This document shows, in pieces, positions 8,483 to 16,958 of a DNA stretch of 64,000 nt. This stretch comes from CAWINH01 sp963837425 (lineage in GTDB: Bacteria; Chloroflexota; Limnocylindria; QHBO01). A program made the position numbers and the translations under genes. The stretch spans positions 362,979 to 426,978 of the forward strand of contig CAWINH010000005.1 of assembly GCA_963837425.1 (NCBI GenBank), given 5' to 3'. How positions within the stretch are numbered: position 1 is the first letter of the stretch; every line of letters starts with the position of its first letter. The notes under the pieces are model-generated. The model was not told the origin of the DNA, made no database searches, and saw nothing but the letters and a program-made list of their open reading frames with translations.

Positions 8483-9115
8483 TCAGCCCAGCACCCCGCT
8501 CGCGATCAGCCACAGGCCCAGGCAGCCGAGCACCACCGCCAGGCCGCGCTGCACCCAGGTCACCACCCGTGACCCGGCGCGGCGCAGACCGATGCCGGCA
8601 ACCAGAGCCAGGGCCAGGTCGCCGGTCGCCGTGCCGGCCTCAAGAGCGAGGGCCGTCAGGATCGAGGCCCAGGTACCGCCCTCCCGTGCTGCCGCACCGA
8701 CCAGCGGCGCCGCAACCGCGCCCAGGAAGAGCCACGCCCCGGGATTGAGGAGGACCGCCAGCGACCCGCGCGCCATGACTGGCAGGCCTCGCCGCTCGGC
8801 GGTCGACACGCCAGGGCCCGCCGCGCGCAGGCCGTCGTACGCGAGCCATACGAGGAGCGCGCCACCCAGGACCTGGAGGACCCGCAGCGCGGGGCCGCTG
8901 AGCGCGACGACCGACAGGCCGAGCGCAAGCGCGACGAGGAGGGTGCCGAACGTGACGGCCGCGCCGGCCACGACCCGCAGCGCGCGACCTGGCCCGCCGC
9001 GTGCGGCCTCCGCCAGGATGACGGCCTGCACCGGGCCCGGCGCGGATGCCAGCGCGATCCCGATGCCGAGCGCGGCGAGGATGCTGGTCGGGAGCTGGGC
9101 GGGAGCGTCGAGCAT
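8483..9115 (-). CDS. LysE-family amino acid/metabolite exporter
   Basis: A 210-residue integral membrane protein with about six hydrophobic segments. The N-terminal ALGIGIALASAPGPVQAVIL contains the GPxx signature of the LysE/RhtB exporters, and the second helix is followed by GLRAAGPG. Family members export amino acids or related small molecules using the proton motive force. It is divergent from the F420-type oxidoreductase at 9201 (85-base gap) and convergent with the secreted-protein gene. Substrate is unknown. Confidence 0.85.
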   Translation of the reverse strand: MLDAPAQLPTSILAALGIGIALASAPGPVQAVILAEAARGGPGRALRVVAGAAVTFGTLLVALALGLSVVALSGPALRVLQVLGGALLVWLAYDGLRAAGPGVSTAERRGLPVMARGSLAVLLNPGAWLFLGAVAAPLVGAAAREGGTWASILTALALEAGTATGDLALALVAGIGLRRAGSRVVTWVQRGLAVVLGCLGLWLIASGVLG

Positions 9116-9200
9116 CGGATCGGCTGATCGTACGCAACCCGCGCGTGCGCAGCGTCGCGTAGGCGGATGTCAGGCCCTCCGGCGCGGTACGCTGTCGGGT

Positions 9201-10190
9201 ATGACGAAGATCGGCTACGCCTGCATGCTCGAGCAGTTCCACCCCACCGACCTGCTCGAGTGGGCGGAGCAAGCGGAAGGAGCGGGCTACACGGCCGGCT
9301 TCCAGGTCAGCGAGCACTTCCACCCGTGGACCCCGGAGCAGGGGCAATCCGCCTTCGCCTGGAGCTTCATGGGCGCCCTCGGGCAGCGCACCTCGCTCCC
9401 GTTCGGCGTCGCGGTCACCTGTCCGGGGTTCCGCTACCACCCGGCCGTGATCGCCCATGCCGCGGCAACCCTGGGGGCCATGTACCCGGGCCGCTTCTGG
9501 CTCGGGCTGGGGGCCGGTGAGGCGCTCAACGAGCACGTGGTGGGCGGCGAGTGGCCGGAGATCGGGATCCGCTCGGCGATGATGTTCGAGGCGATCGAGA
9601 TCATCAACAAGCTCTTCACCGGCAAGGTGGTGCGCCACGACGGCGAGTACTTCACGCTCGAGTCGGCGCGCCTCTACACCCGCCCCCCCGAACCGATCCC
9701 GGTCTACGTCGCGACTGCCGGGCCGCTCAACGCAAAGCGCACCGGGCGGTACGCGGACGGGATCATCACCGTTGGCGCCGCCGACTCCAAGATCGCCATG
9801 CTGTGGGACAAGTTCCGAGAGGGCGCGACCGAGGCGGGCAAGGACCCGGCCAGGATGCGGACCCAGCTCCAGGTCCACGTCTCCTGGGCGCCCACCCAGG
9901 ATGCCGCCGAGGCGCAGGCGGTCAGCGAGTGGCCGAACGGCGGGATGCCCTTCCCGAAGCAGGATGTGAAGAATCCCGAGGACTTCGCGAACATGGCGAA
10001 GCTCGTGCGCCTCGAGCACTTCGCGAACCGGATGCTGATCAGCGCCGACCTCGACGAGCACGTCGCCGCGCTCCAGAACTTCGTCGACATGGGGTTCGAG
10101 GAGATCTACCTCCACAACGTCGGGCGCAACCAGGCGGAGTTCATCACCGTCTTCGGCGAGCAGGTGCTGCCCCGGCTGAAGCTGGCCTAG
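9201..10190 (+). CDS. LLM-class F420-dependent oxidoreductase (FGD-like)
   Basis: A 329-residue luciferase-like TIM-barrel flavin/F420 oxidoreductase. Features include SEHFHPW (the active-site region with His in F420-dependent glucose-6-phosphate dehydrogenase relatives), GLGAGEALNEHVVG in the middle, and YVATAGPLNAKRTGRYADG in the C-terminal half. This pattern is that of the G6PDH-family F420 enzymes (TIGR03557-like), which reduce F420 using a small organic substrate. True glucose-6-phosphate use cannot be asserted. The ATG at 9201 opens the first strand. A PPOX-type F420 enzyme follows after 4 bases, so the two probably form an operon supplying and using reduced F420. Confidence 0.88.
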   Translation: MTKIGYACMLEQFHPTDLLEWAEQAEGAGYTAGFQVSEHFHPWTPEQGQSAFAWSFMGALGQRTSLPFGVAVTCPGFRYHPAVIAHAAATLGAMYPGRFWLGLGAGEALNEHVVGGEWPEIGIRSAMMFEAIEIINKLFTGKVVRHDGEYFTLESARLYTRPPEPIPVYVATAGPLNAKRTGRYADGIITVGAADSKIAMLWDKFREGATEAGKDPARMRTQLQVHVSWAPTQDAAEAQAVSEWPNGGMPFPKQDVKNPEDFANMAKLVRLEHFANRMLISADLDEHVAALQNFVDMGFEEIYLHNVGRNQAEFITVFGEQVLPRLKLA

Positions 10191-10194
10191 GCCG

Positions 10195-10626
10195 ATGCCG
10201 CCGATGGCCCCGGCGGACGCCCGCCTTCGCTTCGCCGCCGCGCGCATCGCACGCCTGGCAACGGTCCGACCCGATGGGCGACCCCACATCGTCCCCATCG
10301 TCTTCGCCCTCGAGGGCAACATCGTCTACTCGATAGCGGATCCCAAGCCGAAGCGAGGGCTCGACCTGGTTCGCCACCGCAACATTGCCGCCCACCCCGC
10401 GGTCTCGCTGCTGGTCGACGCCTACGACGAGTTGTGGGAGGGGCTGTGGTGGGTCCGCGCCGACGGGGCGGCGCGCGTCGTGGAGGCCGGACCCGAGCGC
10501 GAGACCGCCCTCCGGCTGCTCCTCGCGAAGTACGCGCAGTACGCGACCTGGACCGAGCCGTTCGGGGCGGCAACCGTGATCGAGGTCGAACGCTGGAGCG
10601 GCTGGGAGCTCGCGACCAGCCGCTAG
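10195..10626 (+). CDS. PPOX-class F420-dependent enzyme (Rv0121-like)
   Basis: A 143-residue split beta-barrel flavin/F420-binding protein. It has the family opening RFAAARIARLATVRPDG, then PHIVPIVFAL and the KPKRGLDLVRHRNI segment characteristic of the TIGR03668-type PPOX proteins. These bind F420 or FMN and reduce small molecules. The gene begins 4 bases after the stop of the luciferase-like F420 enzyme. Its end overlaps the terminus of the convergent thiolase gene by 4 bases. Substrate is unknown. Confidence 0.87.
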   Translation: MPPMAPADARLRFAAARIARLATVRPDGRPHIVPIVFALEGNIVYSIADPKPKRGLDLVRHRNIAAHPAVSLLVDAYDELWEGLWWVRADGAARVVEAGPERETALRLLLAKYAQYATWTEPFGAATVIEVERWSGWELATSR

Positions 10627-11858
10627 TCCACGGCCTCCCAGACCGAGGCGATCCCCTGTCCCACCCCAATGCACATCGTGGCGAGACCGTATCGGCTTCC
10701 GCTCCGCCGCATCTCATGCATCAGGGTCGCGACGAGCCGAGCTCCAGACGCTCCCAGCGGATGGCCAATCGCGATGGCGCCGCCGTTCACGTTCACGCGT
10801 TCGGGGTCGAGGCCGAGCTCGCGAATGCAGGGGATGGACTGCGCGGCGAACGCCTCGTTGAGCTCGACCCGATCCATCTGCTCCACGGTCAGTCCCGCCC
10901 TCGACAGCGCCCGGCGGCTGGCCGGGATGGGTCCCAGCCCCATCGTCGCCGGATCCACGCCGGCGACGGCACTCGCGAGCAGGCGCAGGACCGGTTGGAG
11001 GCCGAGCTCGCGGGCCCGAGCCTCGGACGTGACGAGCACGGCGGCCGCGCCATCGTTGATCCCGCTGCTGTTTCCGGCGGTGACGCTGCCCGACGCGTCG
11101 CGCCTGAAGGCGGGCTTCAGCTTCGCGAGCTGTTCGAGGGTCGTGTCCGGCCGCGGGTGCTCGTCCACGGCGACGGTGGCCGTCTCGCCGCGCCTTCCCG
11201 CGGGCGCCTCGATGGGAATCACCTCGTCCGCGTATCGCCCCGCCTCCTGGGCAGCGGCCCATCGCTGCTGCGAGCGAAGGGCGAAGGAGTCCTGCTCCTC
11301 GCGGGTCACACCGCAGCGCTCGACGACGTTCTCCGCGGTCTCGCCCATCGAGTACGGGTAATGGGCGTCCGCCAGGCGCGGATTCGTGAAGCGCCAGCCG
11401 AGCGTCGTGTCCTGCAGTGTCTGCTCGCCCCGCGGGAACGCCGCGGATGGCTTGGCCATGACGAGCGGCGCCCGGGTCATCGACTCCACTCCGCCGGCCA
11501 CGAACAGGTCGCCGTCCCCGGCGACGATGGCGTGCGCCGCGTTGATGACCGCGTTCATCCCCGAGCCGCACAGGCGGTTGACCGTTGCGCCGGGGATCTC
11601 GACCGGCAGGCCGGCCAGCAGGGCGGCCATGCGTCCGACGTTCCGGTTGTCCTCACCCGCCTGGTTTGCCGCACCGAAGATCACATCGTCGATCGTGGCC
11701 GGGTCGATCCCGGTGCGGTCCACGAGGGCCCGGATGACGTGGGCCGCCATGTCGTCGGGGCGAGCGCCGGCGAGCGCCCCGCCGTAGCGCCCGAACGGCG
11801 TGCGGAGCGCGTCGACGACGACGGGCGTCCGCGCCGGGTCACGGGCAGGCTCGCTCAT
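10623..11858 (-). CDS. Acetyl-CoA acyltransferase (thiolase), 3-oxoadipyl-CoA-like
   Basis: A 411-residue thiolase with all three catalytic signatures: nucleophilic Cys in NRLCGSGMNA, His in GGAIAIGHPLGASG and the second Cys in TMCIGVGQG. It catalyses CoA-dependent cleavage of a 3-oxoacyl-CoA. The N-terminal RTPFGRYGGAL and the GPIPASRRAL segment fit the PcaF/PaaJ-like degradative branch better than the biosynthetic PhaA branch, but that assignment is tentative. It is the last gene of the long minus-strand beta-oxidation run, downstream of a DUF2277 protein and a HAD phosphatase, and 3-hydroxyacyl-CoA dehydrogenase and hydratases are encoded a few kilobases upstream. Confidence 0.93.
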   Translation of the reverse strand: MSEPARDPARTPVVVDALRTPFGRYGGALAGARPDDMAAHVIRALVDRTGIDPATIDDVIFGAANQAGEDNRNVGRMAALLAGLPVEIPGATVNRLCGSGMNAVINAAHAIVAGDGDLFVAGGVESMTRAPLVMAKPSAAFPRGEQTLQDTTLGWRFTNPRLADAHYPYSMGETAENVVERCGVTREEQDSFALRSQQRWAAAQEAGRYADEVIPIEAPAGRRGETATVAVDEHPRPDTTLEQLAKLKPAFRRDASGSVTAGNSSGINDGAAAVLVTSEARARELGLQPVLRLLASAVAGVDPATMGLGPIPASRRALSRAGLTVEQMDRVELNEAFAAQSIPCIRELGLDPERVNVNGGAIAIGHPLGASGARLVATLMHEMRRSGSRYGLATMCIGVGQGIASVWEAVD

Positions 11859-11902
11859 TGGGCGATCCTAGCACCAGGGCCCGTCGGCGCCGGTGCCCGC
11901 GC

Positions 11903-12133
11903 TCAGGCGCGGACGGCTGCGCGTCGCGCCGGGTGCGTGGCCGTCACCGCATCGAGCAGCCGCCGTGATGCCACCGCGATCTCGTCGACGGCGGCATTGA
12001 AGGCGACCTCGTTTGCGGGCGACGGTGTGCGGTAGCCGCTCACCTTGCGCACGTACTGGAGCGCGGCGGCGCGCACGTCGTCCGATCCGGCGGGAATGTC
12101 GAGAGTACGGAGCGTCTTGATGCTGCGACACAT
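11903..12133 (-). CDS. DUF2277 family small protein
   Basis: A 76-residue protein beginning MCRSIKTLRTLD, with AALQYVRKVSGYRTPS and the C-terminal helix DEIAVASRRLLD. This is the full-length pattern of DUF2277, a conserved bacterial family of unknown function. The Cys at position 2 and basic first helix are family features. It sits in the beta-oxidation run between the HAD phosphatase and the thiolase, about 25 bases after the former. Confidence 0.85.
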   Translation of the reverse strand: MCRSIKTLRTLDIPAGSDDVRAAALQYVRKVSGYRTPSPANEVAFNAAVDEIAVASRRLLDAVTATHPARRAAVRA

Positions 12134-12158
12134 GGGACCAGCGTACCCGATTCCGGCC

Positions 12159-12809
12159 CTAGAACTCGGCGAGCAGCTCCTCGAGCGAGGAGATGATCCG
12201 ATCCGCGGCGGAGACGTCGGTCCCGGCGAACTGGGGCACCGCGATGCAGGTCAGCCCGGCGGCCTTGGCGGCGGCGACCCCCGACGCGGAGTCCTCGAGC
12301 GCGAGCGCCTCCCGCGGGGCGACACCCAGCCGATCGCAGGCCAGGAGGTACAGGTCCGGGGCGGGCTTCGGGTGCTCGACGTCATCGGAGGTGACGATTG
12401 CCTCGAACGCGTCGCTGACGTGCGCGGTGCGGAGAGCGGTGTCCACCAGGCGCCGCGGCGAGTTCGACGCGAGCGCGAGGCGCGTGTGGCCGCGGAGGCG
12501 TTCCACGAGCTCGACCGCCCCCGGGCGATGCTCGACCTGCCGCTGGAGCTCCTCGTGCATGATCTCGAGCATCTCGTTGACGAGCCCGTCCCCGGCCTCC
12601 GGCGACGCTCCGAGACGATCGGCGAAGTAGCGCGAGGTCGTCGCGAAGCTGGTCCCGATCACCGCCATCTTGTCCTCCCAGGTGAACTCCGCGCCGTGCC
12701 GGCGGAAGAGCTCCTCCTCCGCGCGCTGCCAGAGGATCTCGGTGTCGAGCAGGAGGCCGTCCACGTCAAAGACGACGGCCCGATACAGCTCGGGGAGTGG
12801 CTGGTTCAC
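12159..12809 (-). CDS. HAD-superfamily phosphatase (beta-PGM/DOG-like)
   Basis: A 216-residue HAD hydrolase. Motif I is VFDVDGLLLDTE with the nucleophilic Asp and the acid/base Asp, motif II is LALASNSPR, the Lys of motif III lies near HPKPAPDLYL, and motif IV is ALEDSASG. The alpha-helical cap is inserted after motif I, as in beta-phosphoglucomutase and 2-deoxyglucose-6-phosphatase relatives. It dephosphorylates a small phosphorylated metabolite; which one cannot be inferred. The start overlaps the stop of the 3-hydroxyacyl-CoA dehydrogenase by 4 bases (ATGA), indicating coupled translation. Confidence 0.9.
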   Translation of the reverse strand: MNQPLPELYRAVVFDVDGLLLDTEILWQRAEEELFRRHGAEFTWEDKMAVIGTSFATTSRYFADRLGASPEAGDGLVNEMLEIMHEELQRQVEHRPGAVELVERLRGHTRLALASNSPRRLVDTALRTAHVSDAFEAIVTSDDVEHPKPAPDLYLLACDRLGVAPREALALEDSASGVAAAKAAGLTCIAVPQFAGTDVSAADRIISSLEELLAEF

Positions 12810-14006
12810 GATCGCGGCGCGAAGAACGACCCGCCCCGCTCGGCGAGGGAGCGCAGGAGCGGCACGACCCGGTAGCGGCCATCCGGGACCGCCTCGTGGA
12901 GCGCGTCGAGGGTGTGGACGACGTTATCCAGCCCGATCCGTTCGCCCCATTCCAGCGGCCCGGTTGGGTAGTTCGTCCCGAGCCGCATGGCCGTGTCGAT
13001 CGCGTCGGGGGTCGCGACCCCGTCGGCGACCGCCGACGCCGCCTCGTTCACGAGCGTGGCGAGGATGCGAGCCGCCACCCGTTCGTCGCTCAGTTGCTCG
13101 GTCGGCGGCCCGGCGGGCCGCCGCGAGATGCCCGCCCACGGCGTCAGGCGGGCGCCATCGGGCCCGTAGTCGTAGAAGCCGCCGCCCGTCTTGCGTCCGA
13201 GGCGGCCGGCATCCACCAGGGTGCGCTGGACCGGATGCGGCCGGTAGCGCGGGTCCGCGAAGAGCTGCTTGAAGACGCTCTGGCTGACCGCGAAGTTCAC
13301 GTCGATGCCAATCGCATCCGCGAGCTCGAACGGCCCCATCCGGAACCCGATCTCCCGGATCGCGGTGTCGATCCCGTCGACCGTCCCGGCCCCCTCCCCC
13401 AGGATCCGCATCGCCTCGAGATAGAAGGGCCGGGCCACCCGATTCACGATGAACCCCGGCGTGTCCGCGGTCAGCACCGGCGTCTTGCCGAGGCGCCGCG
13501 CGAGGTCGGCCACCGCATCGGCGACCGAAGCATCGGTCATCGGAGCGCGCGACCACCTCCACGAGGCGCATGAGCGGCACGGGGTTGAAGAAGTGCATCC
13601 CCACCACCCGACCCGGGCTGCCAGTCGCCGACGCGATGCGCGCGACCGACAGGCTGCTGGTGTTCGTGGCCAGGATCGTTGCGGGGGCTGCCGCCGCGTC
13701 CAGCAAGCGGAAGGCCTCCCGTTTCAGCTCGAGCTCCTCGGGAATCGCCTCCACCACGACGTCCGCGCCGGCCAGGTCCGCTATCGAGCCGACCGGGCGG
13801 ACTCGCGCCAGTGCCGACGCCGCCTCGCCATCGGACAGCAGCTGCTTGCTCACCTTGCGCGCCAGGAACTTCGCGATGCGATCGCGCGCCCGCTCGGTTG
13901 CCCCAGGGACCGGGTCGTGGACGAGCGCCTGGAGGCCCGCCTCGGCCGCCACTTGCGCGATCCCTGCACCCATCGTGCCGGCGCCCAGCACGCCGAGGTG
14001 CTGCAC
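12806..14006 (-). pseudogene. 3-hydroxyacyl-CoA dehydrogenase, interrupted by a frameshift
   Basis: Two reading frames together encode one full-length enzyme. The N-terminal part (14006 to about 13540) has the NAD-binding GVLGAGTMGAGIAQVAAEAG, the ATNTSSLSV segment and MHFFNPVPLMRLVEVV. The C-terminal part (13540-12806) continues with DTPGFIVNRV, the VDGIDTAIRE segment and RKTGGGFYDY. The junction near 13540 needs a one-base correction. All active-site elements of 3-hydroxybutyryl/3-hydroxyadipyl-CoA dehydrogenases are present and neither part shows other decay, so a sequencing indel is as likely as a true pseudogene. A GTG at 14004-14006 is the probable start, 16 bases after the stop of the upstream hydratase. 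The C-terminal part has two 3HCDH-type repeats. Confidence 0.82.
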
Positions 14007-14022
14007 CGCCGGCAGCGAGCGG

Positions 14023-14808
14023 TCAGCGGCCAAGGAAGCGTGGCTCCCGCTTCTCGCCGAACGCGGAGACACCCTCGGCATGGTCATCGGTCCGACCCGC
14101 GAGCTCCTGGAGGGCAGCTTCCGCAGCGAGCGAGGCGTCCAGGTCGGCGTCCTCGGCGGCGTTGATGAGCCGTTTCGTGAGCGCGATTGCCCGCGTGGGC
14201 CCGGCGGCCAGGCGTGCCGCCAGCTCACTCGCGGCGGCGGCGAGCTCGCTGGCCGCCACGACCGCGTGGACCAGCCCCAGGGATTCGGCCTCCGCCGCCG
14301 GCAGCGGTGCACCGAGCCAGAGGATGGCAGCCGCGCGATGCCGGCCCAATCCCCGTACGAGCGTTCGAGTCAGGCCCGAGTCGGGCACGAGGCCGATCCT
14401 CCCGAACGCGGGCACGAACCTGGCGTCATCCGCCGCCAGGACGATGTCGGCGGCCAGTGCCAGGCTCACACCGGCGCCGGCGGCCACGCCGTTCACCGCG
14501 GCCACGACCGGCTTGGGCAGGTCTCGAATGGCGCGGATCAGCGGGTGATACTCGCTCGTCAGGACCCGGCGGAACTCTCGCTCGCCGGCGCCGCCACGCA
14601 GGTCCGCGCCCGCGCAGAAGCCGCGTCCGGCTCCGGTGATGACGAGCGCGCGCACCGCTTCGTCGCGGGCGGAGGCCTTCAGCGCTGCGAGCAGCTCGCG
14701 GCGCATCCGAGCGTTCAGTGCGTTGAGCGCGTCCGGCCGATCCAGGGTGACGGTCTCGACCCCGTCCCGTACCTCGACGCGGATCGTCTCCAGCTCGGCG
14801 TCGGCCAT
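14023..14808 (-). CDS. Enoyl-CoA hydratase/isomerase (PaaG-like crotonase)
   Basis: A 261-residue crotonase. The first oxyanion-hole stretch is GRGFCAGADLRG and the second is VAAVNGVAAGAGVSLALAAD; the FVPAFGRIGLVPDSGLTR segment carries an Asp in the catalytic region, a pattern seen in the PaaG/2-(1,2-epoxy)phenylacetyl-CoA isomerase branch. It hydrates or isomerises an enoyl-CoA in the cytoplasm. It lies directly upstream of the 3-hydroxyacyl-CoA dehydrogenase, so the two catalyse successive beta-oxidation steps. The exact substrate is unknown. Confidence 0.9.
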   Translation of the reverse strand: MADAELETIRVEVRDGVETVTLDRPDALNALNARMRRELLAALKASARDEAVRALVITGAGRGFCAGADLRGGAGEREFRRVLTSEYHPLIRAIRDLPKPVVAAVNGVAAGAGVSLALAADIVLAADDARFVPAFGRIGLVPDSGLTRTLVRGLGRHRAAAILWLGAPLPAAEAESLGLVHAVVAASELAAAASELAARLAAGPTRAIALTKRLINAAEDADLDASLAAEAALQELAGRTDDHAEGVSAFGEKREPRFLGR

Positions 14809-14820
14809 ACCTGAGCGATT

Positions 14821-16338
14821 CTACGGTTCCCCGGACTCACCGGGGGCTCCTCCCACGCGGGCCGTCGTCGGGTGGCTCCGTGTCGTCCGGGCCGGTTCGG
14901 GATCCGTCTCCTGCTCGCCGATGTGCATGGCCGGCATCATCCGGGCGGCGAGCAGCAGCGTTCCAGCCGCGGCAACCACGAGGATGACGTAGATCCAGCC
15001 CAGGCCCAGCTGGAGCCCGTCGCGGGCCGCGGCCAGCTGGGCGGCCGGGATGCTCGTCCGCGCGATCGGATCCAGGATCGCGCTCGCCGCCGGGCCAACC
15101 GCGGACGCCAGCAGCGCCCCGAGAAGCCCGGTTCCGACCGCGCCGCCGATCGTGCGGCTGAACTGGACGAGGCCGGTCGCCTGCCCTCGCTGCCGCCAGC
15201 CGACCGCCGTCTGGATCGCGACCAGCAGCGGGGTGGTTGTGAAGCCCATCCCGAGCCCGGTGACCGCGGTGGCGGTCGCCGTGTACCACAGGGTCTGGAC
15301 GTTCCCCGCCTGGGTCAGGAGCCCGGTGCCGCCCACGAGCAGCGCGGTCCCGAGCAGAACGATGGGTCGAACCCCGAAGCGGAGGATGGCGCGCCCACTG
15401 ACGATGGAGCCAATGGGCCAGCCGATGCTCATCGTCCCGACAGCCAGTCCCGCCTCGAGCGGGCTCCCGCCCATGACGCCCTGCACGAGCGGGGGCACGT
15501 AGGCGGTGAGCCCGAACATCACGACGCCGGCCAGGGTCCCGACCGCCAGCCCGGCGGCCACGATCGGGCGACGAAGGAGGGTCACCGAGATGAGCGGCTC
15601 AGCTGCGGTTCGCTCGGCGCGGACGAAGACCCAGAGCAGCGCCACGGCGGCGACCAGCGAGCCGATCACCGCCGGCGAGAGCCAGCCAAGCTGGCCGCCC
15701 TCGGATGCCGCGAGCAGGAGCAGCGCGACGCCGCCGGTCAGCGCTGCGGCCCCGACCAGGTCGAGGCGGTGCGGGTGGTGCTCAATGTGCTCGTGGAGTG
15801 TCCGCCCGATGAGGACCGCGGCCAGGAGGCCCACCGGAACGTTGATGTAGAAGACCCAGCGCCAGCCCACCGTGGCCGTCAGCAGCCCGCCGAGCGCCGG
15901 GCCGATGATCGCCGACACGCCCCACACGCTCGAGAAAACCCCCTGCATCCGCGCCCGCTGCCGCGGCTCGAAGATGTCGCCCACGATCGTGAACGCAATC
16001 GGCTGCACCGCGCCGGCGCCGAGTCCCTGGATCGCGCGAAACACGATGAGCATCAGCATTGACTGCGAGATTCCGCACAGTGCCGAGCCGCCCACGAAGA
16101 GCGCGAGCCCGAACAGGAAGATCGGTTTCCGCCCGCGGATGTCGGCCAGGGTCGAGAAGATCGGGACGGTCGTGGTGGCGGTCAGCAGGTACGCGGCAAA
16201 CACCCAGCCGTACTGCTCGATGCCACCCAGGTCGCCAATGATCGTGGGCATGGCGGTGCCCACCACGGTGGAGTCGAGCGCGGCGACCGCGATCCCGGCC
16301 ATGACGCCGGCGGTGACGAGGAGCTGTTCGCGGGTCAT
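14821..16338 (-). CDS. MFS drug/metabolite exporter, DHA2 (14-TM) family
   Basis: A 505-residue transporter with about 14 hydrophobic helices. DSTVVGTAMPTI in helix 1 and the loop DIRGRKPIFLFG between helices 2 and 3 are the DHA2 signatures; GWRWVFYINVPVG (motif C region) follows helix 5. The family exports drugs or metabolites by proton antiport. The ATG at 16336-16338 overlaps the stop of the HIT-family gene (ATGA), so expression is coupled to it. It occurs within the beta-oxidation run rather than next to a dedicated repressor. Confidence 0.93.
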   Translation of the reverse strand: MTREQLLVTAGVMAGIAVAALDSTVVGTAMPTIIGDLGGIEQYGWVFAAYLLTATTTVPIFSTLADIRGRKPIFLFGLALFVGGSALCGISQSMLMLIVFRAIQGLGAGAVQPIAFTIVGDIFEPRQRARMQGVFSSVWGVSAIIGPALGGLLTATVGWRWVFYINVPVGLLAAVLIGRTLHEHIEHHPHRLDLVGAAALTGGVALLLLAASEGGQLGWLSPAVIGSLVAAVALLWVFVRAERTAAEPLISVTLLRRPIVAAGLAVGTLAGVVMFGLTAYVPPLVQGVMGGSPLEAGLAVGTMSIGWPIGSIVSGRAILRFGVRPIVLLGTALLVGGTGLLTQAGNVQTLWYTATATAVTGLGMGFTTTPLLVAIQTAVGWRQRGQATGLVQFSRTIGGAVGTGLLGALLASAVGPAASAILDPIARTSIPAAQLAAARDGLQLGLGWIYVILVVAAAGTLLLAARMMPAMHIGEQETDPEPARTTRSHPTTARVGGAPGESGEP

Positions 16339-16946
16339 CGCCCACCCGGAGCGAGCGAGCGACCGCCATCGGCCGCCAGGGCCGCAGCGACCGCCCCTCG
16401 CGAGGAGAGCCACTCCTCGGAGGGGACGCGCGGCAGCAGGTCATCCCAGACCGCAAGCATCGCTCCGCGCATCTGCCACATGCCGCGCGGGCGCGCCAGG
16501 AACCAGAGGTGGAAGTGCTCGCTGCCATCGCCCCAGCGGTTCACGTGCACGCGGCCGACCCCGTCCAGGCGCGCAATGGCGCGGGCCACGCGCTGGATCA
16601 GTGGTCCCAGCTCCGCGAGGAGCCCGGCCGGGAGGTCGTCGAGGTCGTGGTGGGTCTTCGGCTCGAGGATCGCGACGAACGGGAGGCCGTGCGGTTCGGT
16701 GCGGGAGACGACGCGCCAGCGCTCATCCTCCCAGATCGCATCGGCATGATCGCCGGTGCACGCCGGACAGGGCCCGCCCCCGGCCCCGCGGCGTGCGGGC
16801 TCGGGCAGGACAGGCCGATCAATGCGCTTCATCGTGACCGGGCTCTCGAACGGCCAGAGCGGATCCTCGGCGAGCGGCTCGGTCGGGAGCCGCTCGCCGA
16901 TCGGGAGCCGGTTCAGGTAGTCGCTCGGTTCCTCCGCCTCGGTCAT
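16335..16946 (-). CDS. HIT-like (histidine triad/GalT-related) protein
   Basis: A 203-residue protein with the HIT-type motif EHFHLWF (His144, His146) preceded by VHVNRWGDGS, and an N-terminal CPAC-type pair (Cys60, Cys63), as in zinc-binding HIT/GalT relatives. These cleave or transfer nucleotidyl groups. A GTG at 16958 also fits the frame, but the ATG at 16944-16946 has GGAG seven bases upstream and is preferred. It is sandwiched between the double GNAT gene and the MFS exporter, overlapping the exporter start by 4 bases. Substrate is unknown. Confidence 0.75.
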   Translation of the reverse strand: MTEAEEPSDYLNRLPIGERLPTEPLAEDPLWPFESPVTMKRIDRPVLPEPARRGAGGGPCPACTGDHADAIWEDERWRVVSRTEPHGLPFVAILEPKTHHDLDDLPAGLLAELGPLIQRVARAIARLDGVGRVHVNRWGDGSEHFHLWFLARPRGMWQMRGAMLAVWDDLLPRVPSEEWLSSRGAVAAALAADGGRSLAPGGR

Positions 16947-16958
16947 CGTCGTCTCCAC

